From Sphingobacterium thalpophilum (lineage in GTDB: Bacteria; Bacteroidota; Bacteroidia; Sphingobacteriales; Sphingobacteriaceae), in the NCBI GenBank assembly GCA_945868825.1, contig CAMBMM010000002.1:283636-347635 (forward strand): DNA of 64,000 nt, written 5' to 3'. Made by a program: the position numbers and the translations under genes. This document shows, piece by piece, positions 44,050 to 52,945 of this stretch. The notes beneath the pieces were generated by a model. The model saw nothing but the letters and a program-made list of their open reading frames with translations. It did no database searches and was not told where the DNA came from. Numbering within the stretch: position 1 is the stretch's first letter; each line of letters opens with the position of its first letter.

Positions 44050-44637
44050 TTAACCTACATTTTTTTGCGCATCGGCCTTCATTTTTGCGTTGGCTACAAT
44101 CACAATTTCTACACGTCTGTTTTTAGCCTTTCCCTCTTCGTTACTATTATCGGCAATGGGCTCACTTTCGCCTTTTCCCCTCGTGCTTAGGCGGCTGGCA
44201 CTTATTCCCTGATTAATAGCAAAGGTTTTTACAGCTTCAGCCCTGCGTTCCGAAAGGCGGTTGTTGTATTCATCGCTGCCGCTATTATCGGTATGGCCAA
44301 TAATGGTTACATCGGTATCTGGATTATCTTTTAGTGATTTGGCTTTATTTTGCTTTTTAAGTTCGATAGCCTCGTCAATAATTGCCCGAATATCTTTAAC
44401 ACCAGAGTTAATGGCACTTAAACTAAAAAACGGACGTTTAAGTTGTTTAGAGATAATTAAAGCTAAAGTTGTTTTGCCTACACCGGGAGGCCCCCAAAGT
44501 AATAAAGAAGGGATGGTCCCCAATTCAATGACTTTGCGTAACACACCGCCACTACCCACCAAGTGTTGTTGGCCAATGTAGGTGTCGAGGCTTTGTGGCC
44601 GCATGCGTTCTGCCAAGGGCGGGGTGTTTGCTAACAT
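44050..44637 (-). pseudogene. In-frame chimera: RarA N-terminus joined to OmpA C-terminal domain
   Basis: The 195-residue reading frame is continuous but joins two unrelated families. Residues 1 to about 95 are the start of the RarA/MgsA replication-associated AAA+ ATPase: PPLAERMRPQSLDTYIGQQHLVG, Walker A GPPGVGKTT (near 50) and SLSAINSGVKDIRAII. It stops before Walker B, sensor motifs and all of the C-terminal RarA domain. Residues about 100-195 are the peptidoglycan-binding OmpA C-terminal domain (IIGHTDNSGSDEYNNRLSERR, ASRLSTRGKGESEPIADN, KNRRVEIVIVANAKMKAD) without its barrel, linker or signal peptide. Neither half can work as usual: the OmpA domain would be cytosolic and the ATPase lacks Walker B. 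Either a deletion fused two genes, or an assembly error joined distant contigs. Confidence 0.85.
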
Positions 44638-44713
44638 AGCCTACAATATCCGTAAATTTAAACTGCTGTTAAAATTTAATAGTAAATTACAATATAGTAG
44701 TACCATACATCTC

Positions 44714-45697
44714 ATGAAAAGCCCAACAAACAGCTATAGCTTTATACTAAACTTCGTATTACTAGGTTTTATGTTGATGCCCTCCATGGCATCCGCTCAA
44801 AACAAATCAGATTCTACCCATACAACGGGTTTAAAATCTTATTTCTTATTACGAGTGGGTTTAGATACCGATCCGGTTGATGTTCAAAATTATTTAAAAC
44901 GCACCGATTTTCTTACTCAAACCAACCAATTTCAGCAGGAATTTAAAGCAGGTATTACGAACTGGAATATTGCCCAGCAAACACGTGTTAATGAAGCCTT
45001 TCATCATGCTTTAGCGGGGAATATAGACGCCAGTATCAGTCTATTTGAAAACCTAGCATCGTGGGATATAGTGAAGAATGTTCCGTCGTTAAGTATAGGT
45101 GTGGCTATGCAGTTGAGTAGTTTATTTGCGCTTAAGGGCCATTATACTCAAGCAGTTGAGTATCAAAAAACGATACTTGCCCATGCAATAAACACCAAAA
45201 ACACAATCCAGCAGGCAGAAACATATATTCAATTGGGAAAGTTTGCTTACGAACAAGGTGAAGCGGGATTGGCCGAAACTTATTTGTTAAAAAACGCCTT
45301 GCCATTACTTAGTAAATTAAAAGATAGAAGCCTACTTATTCTATGTTATAGAGAATTGGCCTATGCCTATGAAGTTCAGGAATTATTTGCACAGGCTAAG
45401 TGGTTTTATCTACAATCATTAACATTGGCTAAACAAAAAAACGATGCCAGAGGAATTATTCTAGCCAACATCGCTTTGGCAGATTTTAAATGTGCCTTAA
45501 CTGATTTCGAGCCTGCTATTCAAGACTTGCGTGCTGCAGAATGGGTAGCCATTCAAGCTCATGAATTACCCTTGTTGTTATTGCTGAAATATAAACTTGA
45601 ACAAACATATACGACCCTGGGCAATGCTGCTAAGGTAGTTCAGTACAGTACCGAGTATATCCAGCTAAAAGACATTTTGCTGAACCCCGGATTATAG
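44714..45697 (+). CDS. Exported tetratricopeptide-repeat protein
   Basis: This 327-residue protein has a signal peptide (about 1-29, ending SAQ) and helix-turn-helix TPR-like repeats from about 85 to 320 (e.g. LSSLFALKGHYTQAVEYQK, YIQLGKFAYEQGEAGLAETY, CYRELAYAYEVQELFAQAKWFY, Ala/Gly/Tyr spaced as in TPRs). It has no catalytic domain and probably mediates protein contacts in the periplasm. The ATG at 44714 was chosen; an upstream in-frame ATG at 44582 lies inside the divergent rarA-ompA frame and precedes the signal peptide by 44 residues. Confidence 0.85.
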   Translation: MKSPTNSYSFILNFVLLGFMLMPSMASAQNKSDSTHTTGLKSYFLLRVGLDTDPVDVQNYLKRTDFLTQTNQFQQEFKAGITNWNIAQQTRVNEAFHHALAGNIDASISLFENLASWDIVKNVPSLSIGVAMQLSSLFALKGHYTQAVEYQKTILAHAINTKNTIQQAETYIQLGKFAYEQGEAGLAETYLLKNALPLLSKLKDRSLLILCYRELAYAYEVQELFAQAKWFYLQSLTLAKQKNDARGIILANIALADFKCALTDFEPAIQDLRAAEWVAIQAHELPLLLLLKYKLEQTYTTLGNAAKVVQYSTEYIQLKDILLNPGL

Positions 45698-45782
45698 GTG
45701 CCAGCCAATTTTAGTATTTTTAACAAAAAACCACATATTTTGTCTGTATCTTAAGGCCTCCAAACGATTATTCGGGGTATAT

Positions 45783-47921
45783 ATGACTATCAAAAACTTT
45801 AAAGAAATGCTCAAAAAAATATTTTTAGGACTATTTGTTGCTGCCAGCCTAGCCTGTATTGCCGATCCAAGGGTAAAGGTAGAAGTGCTTGGTTCTTTTA
45901 ATTTAAAACCCGATGCACAACAGGCAGTGGTTACCAAAGAATTAGCCTCTTTACTAGAAAACTACCACTACAAACAAGTGATGCTTAATGATTCGGTTTC
46001 CGAAATTATTTTTGATACCTACCTAAAAAGTTTAGACGCTGGCCGCAATTATTTTGTTCAAGCCGATGTAGACGATTTCAATCAGTACCGCAGTACGTTT
46101 GATGATGATTTAAAGGCGGGAGATTTAAGTGTACCCTTTTACATATTTAATGTTTTTCAGAAACGCTACAATGAACGCCTTCGGTTTGCACTTGGTAAAA
46201 TGAATCAGTCTATAGATTTCACTGCCAATGAGAGCTACCCTTATGATCGTGAGAAATTACCCTGGTTTAGCAGCACCGAAGAAGCCGATAAGATATGGGC
46301 GCTTCGTGTAAAATACGATTTATTAAATCTTAAAATGGCTGGTGGCGATGTGGCTAAAAATCTACAAACACTAAAACAACGCTACGACAACTTGGTTTCT
46401 CAGGCCACTAAAACCAATAACCAAGATGTTTATCAGTTGATTATGAATGCCTTTACCGAAACCATAGATCCACACACCAATTATTTTGTGCCTATTCGTG
46501 CACAAGAGTTTAACGAAGATATGGCCCGCACCTACGAGGGTATTGGTGCTCGACTACAAGTGGATAATGAGGTGGTGAAAGTAATTGAGGTGATGGCCGG
46601 TGGCCCGGCGTTCAAAGCCAAAATCCTAAATGTAAACGATCGTATTGTAGCTGTTGCTCAAGGTAAAGATGGTGAATTTGTGGATGTAATAGGTTGGAGA
46701 ATTGAAAATACAGTATCTAAAATTAAAGGACCAAAAGGCACTTTGGTACGTTTAAAAGTTATCCCCGCTGGGCAAGAGCTAAGTGCTAAACCAGTTATCA
46801 TAGAATTGCTTCGAGATAAAATCATTTTAGAAGATCAATCGGCCAAAAAAAGTATTAAAACAGTAAAATCGGGCACAAAAACCCTAAAAATTGGTGTTAT
46901 TGAAGTACCGGCATTTTATGCAGATTTTAAAGCCTACCAAGCCGGTGATCCGAATTACAAATCCACCACAAGAGATGTCAAACTCTTGTTAGATACCCTA
47001 AAAGCTCAAAAAGTAGATGGGGTAATTATTGATTTGCGTTCTAACGGAGGAGGCTCATTATTAGAAGCTATAGAATTAACCGGTTTGTTTATTAAAAGTG
47101 GTCCGGTAGTGCAGGTAAAAGATCGCCGTGGGGTGGAAATAAATGAAGATGAAGATCCTACTATTGCCTATGATGGTCCATTAGCGGTTATGGTAGATAG
47201 GTTTAGCGCTTCTGCCTCCGAAATTTTTGCCGGCGCCATCCAGGATTATGGCCGTGGCGTAATTATCGGTACCCAAACCTATGGTAAGGGAACCGTACAA
47301 TCATCTATTGATGTATCGAAAATTATTAGTCCAACCGATAAGTTGATGTTATTGAATGAAAAAAAGGAAGAAAACGGTAAAAATGGCACTGTAGCTCGTC
47401 AAAATGCACCACAATTCGGTCAAATTAATTTAACCATGGCCAAATTTTACCGAGTGAATGGTAGCAGCACCCAGCATAAAGGCGTACTCCCCGATATTCA
47501 ATTCCCGATGGTTTACCCAGCAGATAAATATGGCGAAAGTGCCGAACCGGCTGCCCTTGCGTGGGATACAGTGAAGCCATCCAAATATAGCCCCGTAGCC
47601 AATTTAATATCGGTGAATGCCACTCTGGTTAAATTGCACGAACAGCGTATGAAAGTTTCTGATGAATACACCTATTTATTAGATGACATTACCAACTTTA
47701 GAAAGCGTGATGCCGAAACAAGTGTTTCTGTGAATGAAGCTACTCTGAAAGCCGATCGGGAAGTACAAGAGGCTAAAAATTTAGCACGTGAGAATAAACG
47801 AAGAGCAAGCCGAGGTTTAGCTCCTTTGAAAAAAGGAGAGGTGAAGGCTTCCGATGAGTTTGATTTTATAGAGGATGAGAGTTTAAAAATCATAGCAGAC
47901 TTTATCTCCTTCAAAAAGTAA
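45783..47921 (+). CDS. Carboxy-terminal processing protease (S41, Prc/Tsp type)
   Basis: This is a 712-residue exported protease with an N-terminal signal (MLKKIFLGLFVAASLACI; the ATG at 45807 is an alternative start). An N-terminal Tsp-like helical domain (about 30-235) comes first. A PDZ domain follows (about 245-330, GIGARLQVDNEVVKVIEVMAGGPA). The S41 catalytic core (about 355-600) has GVIIDLRSNGGGSLLEA, the catalytic Ser in DRFSASASEIFAGAIQDYGRG and the catalytic Lys in TYGKGTVQS. A basic C-terminal tail follows. Prc trims lipoproteins and peptidoglycan hydrolases in the periplasm. Closed by a strong terminator. Confidence 0.95.
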   Translation: MTIKNFKEMLKKIFLGLFVAASLACIADPRVKVEVLGSFNLKPDAQQAVVTKELASLLENYHYKQVMLNDSVSEIIFDTYLKSLDAGRNYFVQADVDDFNQYRSTFDDDLKAGDLSVPFYIFNVFQKRYNERLRFALGKMNQSIDFTANESYPYDREKLPWFSSTEEADKIWALRVKYDLLNLKMAGGDVAKNLQTLKQRYDNLVSQATKTNNQDVYQLIMNAFTETIDPHTNYFVPIRAQEFNEDMARTYEGIGARLQVDNEVVKVIEVMAGGPAFKAKILNVNDRIVAVAQGKDGEFVDVIGWRIENTVSKIKGPKGTLVRLKVIPAGQELSAKPVIIELLRDKIILEDQSAKKSIKTVKSGTKTLKIGVIEVPAFYADFKAYQAGDPNYKSTTRDVKLLLDTLKAQKVDGVIIDLRSNGGGSLLEAIELTGLFIKSGPVVQVKDRRGVEINEDEDPTIAYDGPLAVMVDRFSASASEIFAGAIQDYGRGVIIGTQTYGKGTVQSSIDVSKIISPTDKLMLLNEKKEENGKNGTVARQNAPQFGQINLTMAKFYRVNGSSTQHKGVLPDIQFPMVYPADKYGESAEPAALAWDTVKPSKYSPVANLISVNATLVKLHEQRMKVSDEYTYLLDDITNFRKRDAETSVSVNEATLKADREVQEAKNLARENKRRASRGLAPLKKGEVKASDEFDFIEDESLKIIADFISFKK

Positions 47922-47923
47922 TA

Positions 47924-47957
47924 AAAAAAGCCCTCCAATTTTTGGAGGGCTTTTTTT
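47924..47957. terminator. Bidirectional terminator
   Basis: AGCCCTCCAA / TTGGAGGGCT with 4-nt loop and A/T tracts, between the converging protease and ABC exporter genes. Confidence 0.93.
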
Positions 47958-49704
47958 ATGCTAGGATATTTTCGCCAATTTGTTGCCGCCACATGGCGTA
48001 ATATAAGCCCTTCTCTTGCAACAATTCTTGATGCTTGCCCGATTCTACAATCTGCCCCTTCTCGAGCACGTAAATGCGATCTGCGTGCATAATGGTAGAC
48101 AAGCGATGCGCAATAAGAATAGTAATATGATTTTTTAACACTGACACATCGCGGATGGTTACCGTAATTTCCTCTTCCGTTAACGAATCTAAAGAAGAAG
48201 TAGCCTCATCAAACACTAAAATATCGGGTTGGCGTAGTAAAGCTCTTGCAATAGACAACCGTTGTTTTTCTCCGCCCGAAACCTTTACACCACCTTCGCC
48301 GATTACCGTATCAAGACCCTTATTTGCTCTAGCTAATAAATTTTCACAAGCTGCTTTATGCAATACATCCATGCATTCCTCATCCGTTGCAGTTGGGCGT
48401 ACAAATAATAAATTTTCACGTATGGTTCCCGAAAACAATTGCGTGTCTTGCGTAACAAAACCAATTTTTTCCCTTAATTCATCTAAATCAATGGCATTGC
48501 TAGCATGTTTATTATACAATACCTGTCCGCTTAAAGGCTGATATAAACCCACTAATAATTTCACCAAGGTGGTTTTTCCCGAGCCCGAAGGTCCAACAAA
48601 GGCGATAGTTTCACCAACTTTTGTACTAAACGAAATTTCGGTTAGTGCATTTCGGTTAGCTGTTAAATGCTTAAAGCTCACCTTATCAAAAGCCAAGGTA
48701 TCAATAGGCCCTAATGCTTTTGGTTTTGTTGGTTTTGCCTCTTTAGGCATGCTCAAAATCCGGTTAAAATTAGTGAGCGACACCTCTGCTTCCCGCCAAG
48801 CCACAATAACGTTGCCGAGTTCTTGTAAAGGGTTAAATAAAAAGAAGGAATAAAATAAGAAGGTAAAATATTTACCTGGTGATATTTCTTGATCAAAAAT
48901 TAAAATCATAAGCACCACCACCATGGCGCTACGCACAAAATTTACGGTAGTGCCTTGTAAAAACGACATGCTGCGCACGTATTTAATTTTCTTGAGTTCT
49001 AGGCCTAAAATTTTATAGGTGGTGGCATTTAGTCGTTCAATCTCTTGATTGGCTAAGCCCAAGCTTTTAACCAATTCAATATTTCGTAGCGATTCGGTGG
49101 TAGAGCCTGCCAATCCGGTAGTTTCTTTTACAATGTTTTTTTGCACTGTTTTAATTTTACGGCTCAATAACCAGCTGGTTATGGCAATTACCGGAACAGC
49201 GGCAAAATAAACGAGTGTTACTTTATAGCTTACGTTTAGGGAATACACTACCACAAAAATCATCCCCACTAAACTGGTAAACAAAATACTAATGAATGCG
49301 GTAATAAAGCGTTCGGTATCGGTACGTACTTTTTGTAAGATACCTAGTGTTTCGCCACTGCGTTGGTCTTCGAAAGTTTGATACGGTAATTCTAGCGAAT
49401 GTTTTAAACCATCGGCATACAATTTTGCCCCAAGCCTTTGTACAATAATATTGGTATAATAATCTTGTAAATTCTTGGCAATTCTAGATACCATGGCTGC
49501 TCCCACAGCTAAGCCAATAAGGCGTAAAATGCCGCCAATAAATTCCGATCTGCCGAGAGTACTGCGTTTTTCGATGAAATTATCGACTATTTTACCCGTA
49601 ATATGCGGATCGAGAAGGGAGAATACCATATTGAGGGCGGCTAGTAAAAGTGCTAGCGCCAATAAACCCTTATAATTTTTTAAATACTGCAGTAATATGT
49701 TCAT
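47956..49704 (-). CDS. ABC exporter, fused membrane and ATPase domains (type IV, MsbA-like)
   Basis: This 582-residue half-transporter has six transmembrane helices (about 12-320). The ABC domain (about 340-580) has Walker A GPSGSGKTT, Q-loop GFVTQDTQLFSG, signature VSGGEKQRLSIARALL, Walker B ILVFDEATSSLD and the switch His in ILIAHRLST. It should homodimerise. Export of lipids, peptides or drugs is possible, but substrate cannot be inferred. The gene has its own exact -7 box 6 nt upstream of the ATG. Confidence 0.95.
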   Translation of the reverse strand: MNILLQYLKNYKGLLALALLLAALNMVFSLLDPHITGKIVDNFIEKRSTLGRSEFIGGILRLIGLAVGAAMVSRIAKNLQDYYTNIIVQRLGAKLYADGLKHSLELPYQTFEDQRSGETLGILQKVRTDTERFITAFISILFTSLVGMIFVVVYSLNVSYKVTLVYFAAVPVIAITSWLLSRKIKTVQKNIVKETTGLAGSTTESLRNIELVKSLGLANQEIERLNATTYKILGLELKKIKYVRSMSFLQGTTVNFVRSAMVVVLMILIFDQEISPGKYFTFLFYSFFLFNPLQELGNVIVAWREAEVSLTNFNRILSMPKEAKPTKPKALGPIDTLAFDKVSFKHLTANRNALTEISFSTKVGETIAFVGPSGSGKTTLVKLLVGLYQPLSGQVLYNKHASNAIDLDELREKIGFVTQDTQLFSGTIRENLLFVRPTATDEECMDVLHKAACENLLARANKGLDTVIGEGGVKVSGGEKQRLSIARALLRQPDILVFDEATSSLDSLTEEEITVTIRDVSVLKNHITILIAHRLSTIMHADRIYVLEKGQIVESGKHQELLQEKGLYYAMWRQQIGENILA

Positions 49705-49710
49705 GTGTTA

Positions 49711-49718
49711 CAAAAATA
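49711..49718 (-). promoter_or_regulatory. -7 box of the ABC exporter, near-leaderless
   Basis: Minus strand TATTTTTG, exact match, 6 nt before the ATG at 49704. Confidence 0.55.
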
Positions 49719-49773
49719 ACAAAGGGAACGAGGTATTTCCCCATTCCCTTTGCTTATGACTTTTTTATTGCTA

Positions 49774-50337
49774 TTAAACCGTCATGATATCTTTTTCTTT
49801 GACTTCGGCATGTGCATCTACCTTGGCTATATAGGTATCGGTTAATTTTTGAACATCCGCTTCGCCTACTTTAATCTCATCGTCCGACACGCCATCGACT
49901 TTTAATTTTTTTATTTTTTCGTTAGCATCTTTACGAATATTGCGCACGGCAATACGTCCTTTTTCTGCTTCTTCTTTCACCTTTTTTACCAAGTCTTTTC
50001 TGCGCTCTTCGGTTAATGGTGGTATGTTTAAGCGAATAATACTTCCATCATTTTGTGGATTTAAGCCCAAGTTTGATTCCATAATGCACTTTTCGATGAC
50101 CGCTAATAAGCTTTTTTCCCATGGCTGAATAACCAATGTACGGGCATCTGGCGTGTTTACCGTACCTATTTGGCTTAAGGGAGTTGGGGTACCGTAATAA
50201 TCTATTATCAAGCCATCTAACATAGAGGGCGTGGCTTTTCCTGCCCGAATTTTACTCAATTCTGCTTCGGTATGATCAATTGCCTTGTCCATAGTGGCCT
50301 TGGCATCTTCTAGTTGTTTTTTAATGAGTTCGCTCAT
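49774..50337 (-). CDS. frr: Ribosome recycling factor
   Basis: RRF splits post-termination ribosomes with EF-G. The 187-residue protein has the three-helix bundle with ELSKIRAGKATPSMLDGL (about 25-42), VDYYG-type IIDYYGTPTPLSQIGTVNTPDARTLVIQPW (outline, about 44-74), LNIPPLTEERRKDLVKKVKEE and AVRNIRKDANEKIKKL. It lies 17 nt downstream of pyrH, a conserved pair. Confidence 0.97.
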   Translation of the reverse strand: MSELIKKQLEDAKATMDKAIDHTEAELSKIRAGKATPSMLDGLIIDYYGTPTPLSQIGTVNTPDARTLVIQPWEKSLLAVIEKCIMESNLGLNPQNDGSIIRLNIPPLTEERRKDLVKKVKEEAEKGRIAVRNIRKDANEKIKKLKVDGVSDDEIKVGEADVQKLTDTYIAKVDAHAEVKEKDIMTV

Positions 50338-50354
50338 GATTTATCAATCTTTTA

Positions 50355-51059
50355 TTATTTCACTAAAGTTCCTATGGGTTCGCCCTTGGCCAATTTTAAG
50401 AAGTTACCTGGTTTGTTCATATCAAACACAATAATGGGCAAGTTATTTTCTTGGCAAAGGGTAAAGGCCGTCATATCCATCACGTTGAGGTTTTTGCTGT
50501 ATACATCGGCAAAACTAATTTCATCGAAACGGGTAGCCGTGGCATCTTTTTCTGGGTCGGCGGTGTAAATGCCATCTACTCGGGTTCCTTTTAATACCAC
50601 ATCGGCATTAATTTCTACGGCTCGTAATGAGGCGGCGGTATCGGTAGTAAAGTAGGGGTTACCGGTGCCGGCGCCAAAAATAACAATTCGTCCTTTTTCG
50701 AGGTGGCGTACTGCACGGCGGCGAATAAAGGGTTCGCAAATTTGCTCCATTTTAATGGCGGTAAGTAAACGGGTTTTTACACCTACTTTTTCGAGTGCAT
50801 CTTGCAGGGCCATGCTATTAATTACAGTAGCCAACATTCCCATATAATCGGCCTGTACACGATCCATTCCGGCTTTTTCGGCACTAAGGCCTCGGTAGAT
50901 GTTTCCACCACCAATTACCAAGGCAATTTCAATGCCTTGTGCGTGTACGGCTTGTATATCTTTGGCATATTGGGCTACACGGTCAATATCAATACCGTAT
51001 TGTTTTTCGCCCATTAAGGCTTCGCCACTAAGTTTTAGGAGGATACGTTTGTATTTCAT
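50355..51059 (-). CDS. pyrH: UMP kinase
   Basis: PyrH phosphorylates UMP to UDP. The 234-residue amino-acid-kinase-fold protein has KLSGEALMG at the N-terminus, [11 protein letters not shown] (about 46-56), [19 protein letters not shown] (about 71-89), [19 protein letters not shown] (about 130-148), [14 protein letters not shown] and [13 protein letters not shown]. It is co-transcribed with frr. It has its own -7 box and lies after the tsf terminator. Confidence 0.97.
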   Translation of the reverse strand: MKYKRILLKLSGEALMGEKQYGIDIDRVAQYAKDIQAVHAQGIEIALVIGGGNIYRGLSAEKAGMDRVQADYMGMLATVINSMALQDALEKVGVKTRLLTAIKMEQICEPFIRRRAVRHLEKGRIVIFGAGTGNPYFTTDTAASLRAVEINADVVLKGTRVDGIYTADPEKDATATRFDEISFADVYSKNLNVMDMTAFTLCQENNLPIIVFDMNKPGNFLKLAKGEPIGTLVK

Positions 51060-51076
51060 TGCTTGTAGAGGTTTGT

Positions 51077-51084
51077 CAAAAATA
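51077..51084 (-). promoter_or_regulatory. -7 box of pyrH-frr
   Basis: Minus strand TATTTTTG, exact match, 17 nt before the pyrH ATG. Confidence 0.5.
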
Positions 51085-51112
51085 AAAAAAATAGCGATAG
51101 AAAAATATGCTC

Positions 51113-51145
51113 AAAAAAAATCCCCCGATTTTTCGGGGGATTTTT
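51113..51145 (-). terminator. Terminator of the rplM-rpsI-rpsB-tsf run
   Basis: TCCCCCGA / TCGGGGGA stem with 4-nt loop and a T-tract on the minus strand, 3 nt after the tsf stop codon. Confidence 0.93.
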
Positions 51146-51147
51146 AA

Positions 51148-51987
51148 TTAAGCACCTAGTTGTACTCGTTTAAAACTTACAACGGTTAATCCTTTCGAAA
51201 CCCCGTCTAGGAATTGAGAAACGGTTTTCGATGAGTCTTTTACAAACTCTTGGTTTAACAAGGTTGATTCTTTGTAGAACTTATTTAATTTACCGGCGGC
51301 AATTTTTTCTACCATTTCTTCTGGTTTGCCTTCGGCACGAATTTGCTCTTTGGCAATTTCTAATTCACGTTCAATGGTACGGGAATCCACATCGCCTTTA
51401 TCTAGGGCAACCGGATTCATGGCTGCAATTTGCATGGCAACGTCTTTTCCTGCTTCATCTGCATCAGCTACGTTAGCGCTTAAAGAAACCAATACACCTA
51501 AACGGTAGTTTCCGTGAATGTAGGCTACTACTTTTTCGCCGCTTATTACTTCGTATTTAGATACGCCAATTTTTTCGCCAATTTTACCAGTTTGATCTAA
51601 AATTTGATCGGCTAATTTAACGCCGTTTAATTCTAATTCGGTTAGCGCCTCAACGCTTGCTGGGTTGTTTGCAATGGCTAAATCGGCAATGCTGTTTGCA
51701 AATGCTACGAAATCGGCATTTTTAGCTACGAAATCTGTTTCGCAATTTACTTCAACTACTATACCACGTTTACCATCGGCAGTAGTTTTAGCAATAACTA
51801 CTCCTTCGTTAGACTCACGGTCTGAACGGCTGGCGGCTACCTTAGCTCCTTTTTTACGTAAATAATCAACAGCTGCATCAAAATCGCCATTTGCTTCTAC
51901 TAAAGCTTTTTTGCAATCCATCATACCAGCGCCTGTTTGTTGGCGTAATTTATTTACATCTGCTGCAGAAATTTGTACTGTAGACAT
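51148..51987 (-). CDS. tsf: Translation elongation factor Ts
   Basis: EF-Ts recycles EF-Tu-GDP. The 279-residue protein has the N-terminal UBA-like domain with KLRQQTGAGMMDCKKALVEANGD (outline, about 11-33) and the VEVNCETDFVAKNADF signature (about 73-88). Two core repeats and a helical coiled-coil dimerisation module follow. It follows rpsB, as in most bacteria, separated by a 96-nt gap holding a repeat. Confidence 0.97.
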   Translation of the reverse strand: MSTVQISAADVNKLRQQTGAGMMDCKKALVEANGDFDAAVDYLRKKGAKVAASRSDRESNEGVVIAKTTADGKRGIVVEVNCETDFVAKNADFVAFANSIADLAIANNPASVEALTELELNGVKLADQILDQTGKIGEKIGVSKYEVISGEKVVAYIHGNYRLGVLVSLSANVADADEAGKDVAMQIAAMNPVALDKGDVDSRTIERELEIAKEQIRAEGKPEEMVEKIAAGKLNKFYKESTLLNQEFVKDSSKTVSQFLDGVSKGLTVVSFKRVQLGA

Positions 51988-52018
51988 TTTTTTCTCTTTT
52001 AATAGGTTTTAAATACAT

Positions 52019-52073
52019 ATGGGTTGTAAGTTATGGGTTGCAAGTAAGCCCACAACACACAACTTGCAACCCA
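52019..52073. repeat. Short direct and inverted repeat unit between rpsB and tsf
   Basis: Two tandem 14-nt copies (52019-52032 and 52033-52046, 12 of 14 identical, core GGGTTGYAAGT) are followed by an inverted copy. TGGGTTGCAAGT (52034-52045) and ACTTGCAACCCA (52062-52073) form a perfect 12-bp stem with a 16-nt loop. Such GGGTTGYAAGT-type units recur in intergenic regions of some Bacteroidota. No other copy was seen in this window. Confidence 0.75.
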
Positions 52074-52083
52074 CAATTAAATA

Positions 52084-52926
52084 TTACTCTTCTGTTTTTT
52101 CGGTCTCAGTCTCTGCTTTGGCAGTAGTTTTGCGTGCTCTTTTACCAGGAGTAGCGCTTGCTACTTCTGTTGCCGGAGCAGCATCTACTTTTGCTTTTTC
52201 AGCTGCACCTTCTTTGTCGGTTTCTTCGTCTTTCTCACGTTTACGCTCTTCTAACCCTTCCTGAATTGCTTTGATAATGATATCAGTAATTAAGGTAATA
52301 GATTTGGTAGCGTCATCGTTTGCCGGAATTGGGAAATCGATATTGGAAGGATCAGAGTTCGTATCCACCATTGCAAAGGTTGGGATATTTAACTTCAATG
52401 CTTCAGCTACTGCAATGTGTTCTTTTTTCACATCAACTAAAAATAATGCGGCAGGTAAACGGTTCAAATCGGCGATACCTCCTAACAGAGATTCTAATTT
52501 GATACGCTCACGCTGAATCATTAATTTTTCTTTTTTCGACAATACATCGTAGGTACCATCCTGAGTCATTTTATCGATGTTAGACATCTTTTTGATGGAC
52601 TTGCGCACGGTAGCAAAATTGGTTAACATACCACCCAACCAACGTTCGGTCACGTAAGGCATGCCTACAGATTTCGCTTGTTCAGCTACGATATCTTTCG
52701 CTTGTTTTTTAGTAGATACGAAAAGTACTTTACGGCCCGATTTAACAATTTGTTTAATCGCGGCAGCACCTTCTTCTAACTTAGTTAATGTTTTATTTAA
52801 ATCGATAATATGGATGCCATTACGTTCCATGAAAATGTAAGGCGCCATTTTTGGATCCCATTTGCGGGTAAGGTGACCAAAGTGTACACCTGCATCCAAT
52901 AAGTCTTGATATGTTGTTCTAGCCAT
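52084..52926 (-). CDS. rpsB: 30S ribosomal protein S2
   Basis: S2 (280 aa with the ATG at 52926) has the conserved blocks QDLLDAGVHFGHLTRKWDPKM (outline, 6-26), GIHIIDLNKT, RWLGGMLTNFATVRKSIKK and PTFAMVDTNSDPSNIDFPIPANDDATKSI (outline). A charged, Ala/Lys/Glu-rich C-terminal tail (about 225-280) is longer than in Escherichia coli. An upstream in-frame start at 53019 lies inside rpsI and is rejected. The ATG at 52926 has a strong SD, AGGAGG, 9 nt upstream. Confidence 0.97.
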   Translation of the reverse strand: MARTTYQDLLDAGVHFGHLTRKWDPKMAPYIFMERNGIHIIDLNKTLTKLEEGAAAIKQIVKSGRKVLFVSTKKQAKDIVAEQAKSVGMPYVTERWLGGMLTNFATVRKSIKKMSNIDKMTQDGTYDVLSKKEKLMIQRERIKLESLLGGIADLNRLPAALFLVDVKKEHIAVAEALKLNIPTFAMVDTNSDPSNIDFPIPANDDATKSITLITDIIIKAIQEGLEERKREKDEETDKEGAAEKAKVDAAPATEVASATPGKRARKTTAKAETETEKTEE

Positions 52927-52935
52927 TTTTTTGAT

Positions 52936-52941
52936 CCTCCT
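52936..52941 (-). promoter_or_regulatory. Strong Shine-Dalgarno sequence before rpsB
   Basis: Minus strand AGGAGG, 9 nt before the ATG at 52926. SD motifs are unusual in Bacteroidota, where the anti-SD is largely sequestered, and this one supports the start at 52926. Confidence 0.75.
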
Positions 52942-52945
52942 GAAA

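Noticed and set aside
44582..44713. N-terminal extension of the TPR protein beginning at ATG 44582.
   Set aside because: It lies inside the divergent rarA-ompA frame and would put 44 residues before a clear signal peptide; the ATG at 44714 is preferred.
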